Assembly: GCA_041490445.1 (NCBI GenBank) | Contig: JBGPTF010000001.1 | Location: 124,001-188,000 of the forward strand | Reading direction: 5' to 3' | DNA length: 64,000 bases | Source of the DNA: JBGPTF01 sp041490445 | GTDB lineage: Bacteria > Acidobacteriota > Terriglobia > Acidiferrales > UBA7541 | Shown here: one piece after another, positions 26,505-34,494 of the stretch | How the letters are laid out: every line of letters begins with the position of its first letter | Position numbering within the stretch: the first letter of the stretch is position 1 | Program-made: the position numbers and the translations under genes | The notes under the pieces: model-generated | What the model saw: the letters and a program-made list of their open reading frames with translations, nothing else | Told to the model about the DNA's origin: nothing | Databases searched by the model: none

Positions 26505-26540
26505 AAAAAGGCCGTCCCGCATTACCGGGACGGCCTTTTT
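26505..26540. terminator. strong bidirectional rho-independent terminator
   Basis: A 15-bp perfect stem, AAAAAGGCCGTCCCG (26505-26519) with CGGGACGGCCTTTTT (26526-26540), loop CATTAC. It has a T-run on either strand and lies between two convergent genes, so it should end transcription from both sides. Confidence 0.95.
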
Positions 26541-26553
26541 CCTTTCAGGAATT

Positions 26554-27885
26554 CTAATGCGCGCCGGGCTTTCTGCTGATTGGCCGTTTCGGGCGCTTCG
26601 CGCCGGGGGCCGCTTTTTCCATAGGGATGATCGTCGGATCCACTTTCACCTTCTCCCAATGGAGCAGGAATGGTTCGGGATCGTAGCTGGCCAGCGTCCC
26701 TGAGAACCGAATAAAGTCGTCTTTCTGCAATCGCGCGGACTCCGGATGTCCCTCGACTTTCACGTCCATGTTGGCCGTGCTCGCGGACTGCATCTCCTCT
26801 TCGGTAGCCCCCGTAAATACCTTGAACTCCACGACAGTTCCATCCGTCGAGACGTCAATGATCTTGCCGACTACCTCGGGAAACTCGGCGCCACAGAGCG
26901 TCAGCCACGTCAGTTTCGCCTTGTCACCGCCGCCCTTCAGGTCGGTGAGCACCGTCAAGATCGTGCTCGCCTGGCGCACCTTATTCAGATCTTCGCTGCT
27001 GGGAAACGTGTACGTGGCGGGCCGCTCCGAGGAATTCGCCGCGAGCTGGATCATCTCGTTCATTTGCGCGTCGATCAAACTATCGCAGCCGGGCTGCTGG
27101 TAAACAAGCAGGCGTTTGCGCAAGTAATCGCGCACCTGCGCTTCGCCCGGCCCCTTCAGGGCCACAGAGCGCGCCAGCGCCCAGAAACCCTCCATCGTTT
27201 TCGCCGGGTCCTGGAGCAGGTAAGCAAGCCCCAGGCGATACGAGGTAATCGCGTCATTCGGATTCAGTACGAGCGAGGCCTTGAAGTACTTTTCCGCTGC
27301 CGGATAATCTTTCTGTTGCAGCGCCGCAAACCCTCCCGCCCCATCGAAGGTTGCCGCCGCGACCTTTTTCTGTTCCGCAAACTTTTCTTCGCTCAAAGTC
27401 TCCGGTTTTTTCAGCTCGTCCAGAAGCTTCAAGCCTTCGTCGGCAGCCGTGCGAGTGCCGGCCAGCAGGTCATTGATGTTCGGGGCTTTCGGGTTGAACG
27501 ACGATTGGAATACGGTGCACCGCGTGTAGGCCACATTGATCCGGTATTCGACCGCCAACTTATCGCCGAGAGCGAGGAGTTTGTCGCCCCACTCCATTAC
27601 CTTCGGGTAGTTCTTCATCTGGCCGTAAGTATCGAAGTAATCTTGATCGATATATAGCAATAGCGTTGAATTCGGAAATTTCGCCACAAAATCATCGAGG
27701 AGCTTCAGACGCGCCTGCAGGTCCTTCTCTCCATGCGCTGCCTGGTACGCGTTGTATTCGGCAATTGTGTAGGATGGCTTCTGATCCTGTGGTGGAGTCT
27801 GGGCGGCTGCCGTCCGCGAAAACAGACAAATAACTCCAGACAAGAGCAGAATCATTCCTTTAGCTGCCAGCCGCTCTCGCGTCAT
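26554..27885 (-). CDS. exported TPR-containing protein of unknown function
   Basis: 443 residues from the ATG at 27885, which follows GGAGGCAGGTAAAA. A signal peptide (M-T-R-E-R-L-A-A-K-G-M-I-L-L-L-S-G-V, cut after A-A-A-Q) is followed by several TPR-like helices (residues ~40-240; for example A-A-L-Q-Q-K-D-Y-P-A-A-E-K-Y-F-K-A-S-L-V-L-N-P-N-D). The C-terminal ~130 residues are a separate beta-rich part (V-G-K-I-I-D-V-S-T-D-G-T-V-V-E-F-K-V) and a basic Pro/Arg/Lys tail. It is probably periplasmic. Similar exported TPR proteins are common in Acidobacteriota; no specific function is known. Confidence 0.85.
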   Translation of the reverse strand: MTRERLAAKGMILLLSGVICLFSRTAAAQTPPQDQKPSYTIAEYNAYQAAHGEKDLQARLKLLDDFVAKFPNSTLLLYIDQDYFDTYGQMKNYPKVMEWGDKLLALGDKLAVEYRINVAYTRCTVFQSSFNPKAPNINDLLAGTRTAADEGLKLLDELKKPETLSEEKFAEQKKVAAATFDGAGGFAALQQKDYPAAEKYFKASLVLNPNDAITSYRLGLAYLLQDPAKTMEGFWALARSVALKGPGEAQVRDYLRKRLLVYQQPGCDSLIDAQMNEMIQLAANSSERPATYTFPSSEDLNKVRQASTILTVLTDLKGGGDKAKLTWLTLCGAEFPEVVGKIIDVSTDGTVVEFKVFTGATEEEMQSASTANMDVKVEGHPESARLQKDDFIRFSGTLASYDPEPFLLHWEKVKVDPTIIPMEKAAPGAKRPKRPISRKPGAH

Positions 27886-28131
27886 TTTTACCTGCCTCCT
27901 CGGCAAGAATTCCGATGAAACATCCTTTGAGATAGGGAGCACAACGCCTGCGGGGCGTGCGCACGAACGAAAACCCGCCGATTATAGGGAAAGGACACCG
28001 ATGGTGCAAGCGCAAATCCCACAATGGGCATCGGCTCAATCATCGCTCGTCGGCTCCAGTGTCGCCCTGATTCACATGATAAGATGATGAAATTGAGCCG
28101 AAAGTGGCCTCGGGGAGGAACGCGAAACCAA

Positions 28132-28845
28132 ATGGATACCCCTCTGGCTGGAAGAACTGCCTTAATCACCGGAGCCAGCCGTGGCATCGGGCTTGCCATC
28201 GCGGAGAAGCTGGGAGCCATGGGCGCCCGGCTCAGCCTCTGCGCACGCCACGAAGAGCCATTGAATACGGCGGCTGCCCAGCTGCGCCGCGCCGGCGTCG
28301 AAGTCGTCACGGTGCGTGCTGACGTCACTCGGGAAGCCGACGTCTCCGCCGCAGTCGCCCGGACGAACGCAACTCTCGGCGAAATCGATATTCTGGTCAA
28401 CAATGCAGGCATCGGCCTTTTCCGCTCGGCACACGAGGTCAGCGAGGCGGAATGGGATGCGGTGTTAGACACCAATTTGAAGGGAGTGTTTCTGGCCAGC
28501 CGGGCCGTTGCCCCGCAGATGATTCGCCGGCGCCGCGGCGATATCGTGAATATCTCTTCGCTTGCCGGCAAGAATGCTTTCGCCGGTGGCGGCGTGTACT
28601 GTGCGTCCAAATGGGGCCTGCTCGGCCTCACGTATTGCATGGCCGAAGACCTGCGGGGCCACGGCATTCGCGTCTTCTCCATCTGCCCCGGTTCGGTCGC
28701 GACGGAGTTTTCTCCCCACCCCGGCAAAGACCCCAACAAGATGCTCCAAGCCCGCGATGTCGCGCACGCCGTCGCCATGGTGCTGACGGCTGCCCCGGGC
28801 AGTTTCCTCAGCGAAGTCCTGCTGCGTCCGACGCAAAAGCCCTGA
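28132..28845 (+). CDS. short-chain dehydrogenase/reductase
   Basis: 237 residues from the ATG at 28132; the frame is open further 5' without family-like sequence. Motifs: T-G-A-S-R-G-I-G (nucleotide binding), N-N-A-G, a catalytic Ser in N-I-S-S-L-A-G and Y-C-A-S-K as the Tyr/Lys pair, all at classical SDR positions. The substrate is unknown; the family includes 3-oxoacyl-ACP reductases and many alcohol dehydrogenases. It is followed after 76 bp by the MarR gene, which has its own promoter. Confidence 0.92.
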   Translation: MDTPLAGRTALITGASRGIGLAIAEKLGAMGARLSLCARHEEPLNTAAAQLRRAGVEVVTVRADVTREADVSAAVARTNATLGEIDILVNNAGIGLFRSAHEVSEAEWDAVLDTNLKGVFLASRAVAPQMIRRRRGDIVNISSLAGKNAFAGGGVYCASKWGLLGLTYCMAEDLRGHGIRVFSICPGSVATEFSPHPGKDPNKMLQARDVAHAVAMVLTAAPGSFLSEVLLRPTQKP

Positions 28846-28868
28846 TGCCCTTCCCCGGCCTCGGGGAC

Positions 28869-28901
28869 TTGACACGCGCCCGCAGATAGTTTAATATTAA
28901 A
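28869..28901 (+). promoter_or_regulatory. sigma-70 promoter overlapping a 12-bp palindromic operator
   Basis: A perfect -35 TTGACA (28869-28874), a 17-bp spacer and TAATAT as -10 (28892-28897). The -10 lies inside the perfect palindrome TTTAATATTAAA (28890-28901). This is the geometry of a repressor operator over its own promoter; the MarR-type regulator encoded 20 bp downstream is the obvious candidate to bind it. Confidence 0.8.
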
Positions 28902-28921
28902 TAGTTGTGAGTTAAACGGCT

Positions 28922-29416
28922 ATGCCGAGCCACTACCGAGGAACGGAAAGAGAAGTCCGCGCGCTGAACGCTTACATCACCCTGTTCCGCGCTGCCGACA
29001 CCCTGGCGAGCCGCTCTAGCGCCCGCCTCGACGCTCTCGGGCTGACCATCGGCCAATTCGGCGTGCTCGAAGCTCTGCTCCATCTTGGCCCTCTCTGCCA
29101 GCGGGCGTTGGGTGAAAAACTTCTCCGCACGGGGGGAAACATCACTCTCCTCGTGGACAATCTTGAAAAGCAGGGGCTCGTAAGGCGCGTGCGGGACACG
29201 GCTGACCGCCGCTATATCACCGTGCTGTTGACGCCCAAGGGCAAGAAACGCATCCGCCAGGTCTTTCCCGGCCACGTGGCTGCCATCGTTCGCCAGATGG
29301 CGTCCCTTTCCAGGACAGAGCTAAAGGCCCTGCGGCGGATTTGCCGAAAGCTCGGGCGCGGCATCGCTGAAAAAACGAACCGGGAGACCACGCATGATTC
29401 AAGTTCGTCCCAGTGA
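28922..29416 (+). CDS. MarR-family transcriptional regulator
   Basis: 164 residues. The winged-helix core is clear: L-T-I-G-Q-F-G-V-L-E-A-L-L-H-L-G-P, then R-A-L-G-E-K-L-L-R-T-G-G-N-I-T-L-L-V-D-N-L-E-K-Q-G-L-V-R-R, and the wing D-R-R-Y-I-T-V-L-L-T-P-K-G. MarR proteins are dimeric repressors released by small ligands or oxidation. Its 3' end overlaps the pirin gene by 23 bp, so the two are translationally linked. The leader is short and lacks a clear Shine-Dalgarno. Confidence 0.93.
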   Translation: MPSHYRGTEREVRALNAYITLFRAADTLASRSSARLDALGLTIGQFGVLEALLHLGPLCQRALGEKLLRTGGNITLLVDNLEKQGLVRRVRDTADRRYITVLLTPKGKKRIRQVFPGHVAAIVRQMASLSRTELKALRRICRKLGRGIAEKTNRETTHDSSSSQ

Positions 29417-30092
29417 ATCACGCGGCCATGCGAAACAGAGCTGGCTCGACAGCCGCCACAGTTTTTCGTTCGACCAATACTACGACCCCGACTGGATGGG
29501 ATTCCGCCAACTGCGCGTCATCAACGAGGATTGGATCCAGCCGGGCCAGGGTTTTGGCACTCATCCGCACCGCGACATGGAGATCATCACCTACGTGCTC
29601 GAAGGCGAACTCGAGCACCGCGACAGCATGGGCACGGGTTCGATCATCCGTCCCGGCGATTTGCAGCGAATGACTGCCGGCACCGGTGTGACGCACAGCG
29701 AGTTCAATCACTCGAAGACCTCGCCGGTCCATCTGCTCCAGATCTGGATTCTGCCGGAGCGGCGTGGCTTGCAGCCGGGCTATGAACAAAAGACCTTTTC
29801 GGAAAAAGAACTCGCTGGAAAATTCCGGCTACTGGCGGCGCATGATGGTCACGATGGCGCATTGACCCTGCACCAGGATGCGGCCGTGTATGCAACGCGG
29901 CTCGCCGAGGGGCAAAGGGCATCCCATCCGCTGGCTCCGGGCCGCCACGCCTGGGTGCAGGTGGCGCGCGGCAAGGTGCAATTGAACGGCAAGAAGCTTG
30001 AAGCCGGCGACGGCGCTGCAATCAGCGCGGAAACGAAGCTGGAACTCATTGCTGATGCGCAGTCGGAAATATTATTGTTCGACCTCGCTTGA
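29394..30092 (+). CDS. pirin family protein (YhhW-like bicupin)
   Basis: 232 residues. The N-terminal cupin has the metal ligands in F-G-T-H-P-H-R-D-M-E and G-V-T-H-S-E, the hallmark of pirins; the C-terminal cupin is shorter. Bacterial pirins of this size are related to YhhW, which has quercetinase activity, but in vivo roles are varied. The start at 29394 lies inside the marR gene, indicating one transcript with it. The next gene, a nitroreductase, starts 101 bp later. Confidence 0.93.
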   Translation: MIQVRPSESRGHAKQSWLDSRHSFSFDQYYDPDWMGFRQLRVINEDWIQPGQGFGTHPHRDMEIITYVLEGELEHRDSMGTGSIIRPGDLQRMTAGTGVTHSEFNHSKTSPVHLLQIWILPERRGLQPGYEQKTFSEKELAGKFRLLAAHDGHDGALTLHQDAAVYATRLAEGQRASHPLAPGRHAWVQVARGKVQLNGKKLEAGDGAAISAETKLELIADAQSEILLFDLA

Positions 30093-30150
30093 AGGATGGC
30101 CACATCACCCAAAACATGCGCATCGGCCCGGCGCTCGAAACACTCTAATT

Positions 30151-30172
30151 TCTGAGTGTCAGACCACTCAGA
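30151..30172 (+). promoter_or_regulatory. inverted repeat before the nitroreductase gene
   Basis: TCTGAGTG (30151-30158) and CACTCAGA (30165-30172) form a perfect 8-bp inverted repeat with a 6-nt spacer, 21 bp upstream of the nitroreductase ATG. It may be an operator or an mRNA hairpin; it differs from the AT-rich marR palindrome. Confidence 0.4.
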
Positions 30173-30193
30173 CCGAAACGAAGGGAGACCAAG

Positions 30194-30808
30194 ATGATCG
30201 AGAAGACTGCGACAACGGAGTTCCCAGTCCACGAACTGCTCAGCCGGCGATGGAGTCCCCGCGCATTCTGCGACCGGCCCGTCGAACGCGAGAAACTACT
30301 GAGTGTCCTCGAGGCCGCTCGCTGGGCGCCCTCGTCCAACAACGAGCAGCCCTGGGGCTTCCTCCTGGCAACGAAGGATCAGCCCAAAGATTTTGAGCGG
30401 ATGCTCAGCTGCCTGGTGGAAGCCAATCAGGTCTGGGCGAACCGCGCGCCGATCCTGATGCTCTCCGTGGCAAGGCTCCGATTCAGGCTCAACGGCAAAC
30501 CGAACCGCCACGCGATGCACGACGTCGGCATGGCCGTTGGGAATCTTGCGATCCAGGCCACCGCGCTGGACCTCGTCGTCCATCAGATGGCAGGCATCTC
30601 CCCGGACAAGGCGCGCGAATTATTCGGCATTCCGGAAGATTGCGAGGTTGTAGCAGCAATCGCGCTGGGTTATCCGGCTGATTCGGAAGTGCTGCCCGAA
30701 CGCCTGCGTGAACGCGAGCTGGCCCCTCGGGCGCGCAAGCCGCTCGAGGAATTCGTCTTTTCCGGCCACTGGGGACAGCCTTCCGAGATTCTGCCGTCGG
30801 GTCACTGA
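30194..30808 (+). CDS. nitroreductase family protein
   Basis: 204 residues, a usual length. FMN-binding motif R-R-W-S-P-R-A-F near the N-terminus, A-R-W-A-P-S-S-N-N-E-Q-P-W-G-F, M-A-V-G-N-L-A-I-Q-A-T-A-L-D-L in the dimer helix, and V-A-A-I-A-L-G-Y-P near the end. The family reduces nitro compounds, quinones or flavins with NAD(P)H. It starts after GGGAGACCAAG and lies downstream of marR-pirin, suggesting a stress or xenobiotic response cluster. Confidence 0.93.
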   Translation: MIEKTATTEFPVHELLSRRWSPRAFCDRPVEREKLLSVLEAARWAPSSNNEQPWGFLLATKDQPKDFERMLSCLVEANQVWANRAPILMLSVARLRFRLNGKPNRHAMHDVGMAVGNLAIQATALDLVVHQMAGISPDKARELFGIPEDCEVVAAIALGYPADSEVLPERLRERELAPRARKPLEEFVFSGHWGQPSEILPSGH

Positions 30809-30844
30809 AACGGCGGGCCGTCATGGGTTCCCCTGCTGCCTGTT

Positions 30845-31399
30845 TCAAATCTTGGGGAGGACGATTCCCTGCTGCGCCTGATATTTCCCTTTCTTGTCCT
30901 TGTAGGAGATTTCGCAGGTCTCGTCGGATTCAAAGAAGATCACCTGGCAGAGACCCTCGTTCGCATAAATCTTCGCCGGGAGCGGCGTGGTATTGCTGAT
31001 TTCGAGCGTCACGAAGCCTTCCCATTCAGGCTCGAACGGCGTCACGTTGACGATGATGCCGCACCGTGCGTAGGTCGATTTCCCCACGCAGATCGTCAGC
31101 ACCGTTCGCGGGATGCGGAAGTATTCCACCGAACGGCCCAGCGCAAACGAATTCGGCGGGATGATGCATACGGGTCCGTGGAACTCAACGAACGACTTTG
31201 CGTCGAACTGTTTTGGATCCACGATCGAGCTGTTGACGTTCGTGAAAATCCGGAACTCGTCGGCGACCCGCATGTCGTAACCGTACGAGGAAACGCCGTA
31301 GCTGATCACCCCATCGCGCACCTGGCGGTCCGCGAACGGCTCGATCATGCGATGTTCCCGCGCCATCCGGGTGATCCAGCGATCTGATTTAACGCTCAT
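30845..31399 (-). CDS. dcd: dCTP deaminase
   Basis: 184 residues, as in E. coli Dcd. The trimeric dUTPase-fold motifs are present: S-S-Y-G-Y-D-M-R, F-A-L-G-R-S-V-E-Y, V-G-K-S-T-Y-A-R-C-G-I and the catalytic Glu in E-W-E-G-F-V-T-L-E-I-S-N. It turns dCTP into dUTP for thymidylate synthesis. Whether it also hydrolyses dUTP (bifunctional type) cannot be told. It converges with the nitroreductase gene and is divergent from the HU gene. Confidence 0.95.
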   Translation of the reverse strand: MSVKSDRWITRMAREHRMIEPFADRQVRDGVISYGVSSYGYDMRVADEFRIFTNVNSSIVDPKQFDAKSFVEFHGPVCIIPPNSFALGRSVEYFRIPRTVLTICVGKSTYARCGIIVNVTPFEPEWEGFVTLEISNTTPLPAKIYANEGLCQVIFFESDETCEISYKDKKGKYQAQQGIVLPKI

Positions 31400-31570
31400 T
31401 GCGTATTCCTCCGCTTGCCGTTGCGCGCCGCTGCACGAAAAAGGCAGCGCATGTTATTACAGCGCGCCCGGCTTGACAACCCGCGACGCGATGTCTAGCA
31501 TGGGCTTCCGTTTACGGTGAACGATTCTTTGCGAACCGTTCGCCCTGAAACGCGGAAGCGGGAGGCGCTC

Positions 31571-31837
31571 GTGATCAAGCTCGATATCGTGAATGCCGTC
31601 GTGCAGCGCACCAATATCACCCGGACCAAGGCCGAGCAGGCGGTCGAAACCGTGTTCGAGGCGATGAAAAACGCATTGGGGCGCGGCGACCGCATCGAAT
31701 TGCGCCGCTTCGGTGTTTTTAACGTAAAACCCCGAAAGACCGGAATCGGCCGCAACCCTCGCACCGGCGAACAAGTCAGCATTCCACCCGGCAAAGCGGT
31801 CCGCTTCAAGCCGGGAAAGGAATTGCAGGCGCTCTGA
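31571..31837 (+). CDS. HU/IHF family DNA-binding protein
   Basis: 88 residues with GTG at 31571, chosen because GGGAGG precedes it by 5 nt and the product then starts M-I-K-L-D-I-V-N-A-V like other HU proteins; an ATG at 31517 would add 18 basic residues. Key parts: R-T-K-A-E-Q-A-V-E-T-V-F, R-I-E-L-R-R-F-G-V-F and the DNA-arm signature G-R-N-P-R-T-G-E. It bends DNA in the nucleoid. HU versus IHF identity is open. Confidence 0.93.
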   Translation: MIKLDIVNAVVQRTNITRTKAEQAVETVFEAMKNALGRGDRIELRRFGVFNVKPRKTGIGRNPRTGEQVSIPPGKAVRFKPGKELQAL

Positions 31838-31922
31838 AGTCCCGCGGCCCAGCCCCATCGGCAACGCACTTCTCTGGTTCCTGCGCCGAGTCTGACAAGG
31901 TCGCGCCCGCATCCAACCATTG

Positions 31923-32951
31923 ATGAGCAACGGAAACGGCCAAGGTGGCGCCCCACGGGAAGTTTCCGAATTGCGTTTCCCCTCCCCGCCGGAGCCCCTT
32001 GCCCCTCCACCGCCGCGCCGGCGGCCGTGGCTCCTTGCACTTGTTCTCTTCCTGCTGACGATCCTCTCGACGCTGGCTGTCGGCTCGCAGTTTGTCCGCT
32101 CCTACGCCGCGAATCAGGCTCCCTTCTCGTCGGAGGCGGATCCTTTCGGTGAAATCTTCGCCGCGTTCATACATCCCAAGCTCCTCCTCCTTGGCATTCC
32201 ATTTTCGTTCGCGCTGATGGGCATTCTGCTCGCCCATGAGTTGGGCCACTACTTCGCCTGCCGCTACTACGGCATTGACGCCAGCTTTCCCTATTTCATC
32301 CCTGCGCCGACGTTCATCGGCACGATGGGCGCGTTCATCCGCATCCGTTCGCCGATCATCAATCGCAAAGCTCTCTTCGATGTGGGCCTGTCGGGACCCG
32401 TCGTCGGATTCCTGTTCGCCGTGCCGGCGTTGATCTTGGGAATCATCTATTCAAAGGTCGTGGCCGGCGCGCAGGCAAATTCCCTGATCGTCTTTGGAAA
32501 TCCGCCATTGGTGAAGCTCCTCGTCGCGCTGCTGAAGCCGGGCGTCGCGCCGGAGGATCTTCTGCTGCACCCGGTCGCGCGCGCCGCGTGGGTAGGTTTG
32601 TTCGCAACGGCTTTGAACCTCCTCCCTGCCGGGCAATTGGATGGCGGCCACATCGTGTACAGCCTTGCCAGCGAAAGGCACCGGCGCATCTCGCTCGCGG
32701 TTGCGGGAGTGCTCCTTTTTCTGGGCGCGCCCGCTCTGCTGTACGAAATGGGCGTCGCCATGCCCGCATTTCTCGCCAACCAGTGGCCGGGATGGGCGCT
32801 CTGGGGCGTGCTGCTGATCTTTTTCGGTTTTCGCCATCCGCCGCTGATCGACCGCTGGGAGCCGCTCGATCATCGGCGCCGGGCGTGGGCGGCGGTCGCG
32901 CTTCTCATTTTCCTTCTCTGCTTCGCTCCGGTACCGCTTGCCGTGCACTGA
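31923..32951 (+). CDS. site-2 protease-type membrane metalloprotease (M50)
   Basis: 342 residues from the ATG at 31923. A Pro/Arg-rich cytosolic N-terminus (1-35) is followed by about seven membrane helices. The zinc motif H-E-L-G-H is at 105-109 inside a membrane segment, and the third ligand is in N-L-L-P-A-G-Q-L-D-G-G-H. No PDZ domain is inserted, unlike RseP. This form is found in many bacteria and chloroplasts (EGY-like). Its substrates may be membrane-bound regulators; none is evident nearby. Confidence 0.92.
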   Translation: MSNGNGQGGAPREVSELRFPSPPEPLAPPPPRRRPWLLALVLFLLTILSTLAVGSQFVRSYAANQAPFSSEADPFGEIFAAFIHPKLLLLGIPFSFALMGILLAHELGHYFACRYYGIDASFPYFIPAPTFIGTMGAFIRIRSPIINRKALFDVGLSGPVVGFLFAVPALILGIIYSKVVAGAQANSLIVFGNPPLVKLLVALLKPGVAPEDLLLHPVARAAWVGLFATALNLLPAGQLDGGHIVYSLASERHRRISLAVAGVLLFLGAPALLYEMGVAMPAFLANQWPGWALWGVLLIFFGFRHPPLIDRWEPLDHRRRAWAAVALLIFLLCFAPVPLAVH

Positions 32952-33046
32952 AACATGGCCGCGTCTGAGAATCCCCTGAAAACCTTGGTCGCTGCATATC
33001 CAAGGAGTATGATTCGCGCGCCTGGCTTGAACATCCGGGCGCGACC

Positions 33047-34381
33047 TTGCAAACCGAAACAACCCTTGCACGCACGCTGACGTTCCGTGATTTGACGGGT
33101 CTGGTCATCGGCTCCGTCATCGGCTCGGGAATTTTTCTCGTCCCCGGCGCCATCCTCCGCGAAGTAAATGGCTCGGTCGTCGCGTCGCTCGGCGTGTGGA
33201 TCGCCGGCGGTGTGCTCTCGCTGCTCGGCGCGCTCACCTACAGCGAGATGGCGGCAATGAAACCGGAGGCGGGCGGCCTGTACGTCTACATCCGCGACTG
33301 CTTCGGACGGCTCCCCGCATTCCTCTACGGGTGGACGCTTTTCCTGGTCATCGCGACAGGCTCCATTGCAACGCTGGCCGTCGCCTTCAGCGCCTATCTT
33401 GGCGAAATCATCCCGCTGTCGCCTCTCGAAGCGAAGGCCGTGGCTGTGACAATGATCGCGGTCCTGACCGTGGTCAACGTGCGTGGCACCCGTCAGAGCG
33501 CCGACCTGCAAAACTGGACAACGATCATCAAGGTGTTTGCCGTCCTCGCCATGGCGGGCGTCCTCTTCGCCCTCGGGCGCAACTACCACACCATTCCCGC
33601 GGCGCTTTGGCCCGTGCGTGGAAGCGGCTCGCTGGCCGCCGGCTTTGGTGTAGCGATGATCGCGGTGCTTTGGGCTTACGAAGGCTGGCAATTCACCACA
33701 TACAGCGCGGGTGAAGCGTACAACCCGCAGCGCGACATTCCGCCTGCGTTTCTCCTCGGCATGCTCGTGCTGATCGCCCTTTACGTCACAGCGGTGCTCG
33801 CCTACCTCGCGGCACTCGGCCCCGCCGATGCAGCGCGGTCGGATACCATCGCCGCGACTGCGATCGCGCGCGTGCTTGGCGGTCCGGCGGCAAGATTGGT
33901 CGCCGCCTCGATCTTGATTTCCACTTTCAGCGCAGCGAACAGCGTTCAGCTCACCGCGCCCCGCGTGTTCTACGCCATGGCGCGCGACCGGCTTTTCTTC
34001 AAGCGGCTCGCGGAAGTTCACCCGCGCTTCCGCACGCCCGCGATCGCCGTGATCGCCTCGGGCGTCTGGTCCGCTGTGCTCGCTTGCCTCGGCAGCTTCC
34101 AGCAGCTCTTCACGTACGTGATCTTCGCGGGTTGGATTTTTTACGGGCTGGGCGCTGCAAGCATCTTCCTCTACCGGAGAAACCAACCGGACGCGTCACG
34201 GCCCTATCGCGTGCCGGGCTATCCGTGGACGCCCGCACTGTTCGTGGCGGCCGCTGCGGCGCTTGTGCTGAACACGATCATTTCCGGACCCTCGGGAGCC
34301 GCCCAGGGCCTTGGCATTGTCTTTTTGGGCTTGCCTGCTTATTTGTTCTGGCGAAGGCGCATCAGTGAGAAACCCGCCTAG
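33047..34381 (+). CDS. APC-family amino acid permease
   Basis: 444 residues and twelve hydrophobic helices. TM1 carries the APC signature G-L-V-I-G-S-V-I-G-S-G-I-F-L-V-P-G. The region P-E-A-G-G-L-Y-V-Y-I-R between TM2 and TM3 and the A-Y-E-G-W in TM6 fit the LAT/YfnA-type branch. The start is TTG at 33047; no ATG or GTG lies upstream in frame before a stop, and the Shine-Dalgarno is weak. It imports or exchanges amino acids; the substrate is unknown. Confidence 0.92.
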   Translation: MQTETTLARTLTFRDLTGLVIGSVIGSGIFLVPGAILREVNGSVVASLGVWIAGGVLSLLGALTYSEMAAMKPEAGGLYVYIRDCFGRLPAFLYGWTLFLVIATGSIATLAVAFSAYLGEIIPLSPLEAKAVAVTMIAVLTVVNVRGTRQSADLQNWTTIIKVFAVLAMAGVLFALGRNYHTIPAALWPVRGSGSLAAGFGVAMIAVLWAYEGWQFTTYSAGEAYNPQRDIPPAFLLGMLVLIALYVTAVLAYLAALGPADAARSDTIAATAIARVLGGPAARLVAASILISTFSAANSVQLTAPRVFYAMARDRLFFKRLAEVHPRFRTPAIAVIASGVWSAVLACLGSFQQLFTYVIFAGWIFYGLGAASIFLYRRNQPDASRPYRVPGYPWTPALFVAAAAALVLNTIISGPSGAAQGLGIVFLGLPAYLFWRRRISEKPA

Positions 34382-34494
34382 TCTCCTGGTCTGCGCGCGA
34401 TCACGCCATCATTCCGAGCCATCTCGCCATCGCGGGATGCATCGAGGATTTCCTCTCGCGCCAACGGACGATTTGCGAGCCTGTTCGCGGCCTC

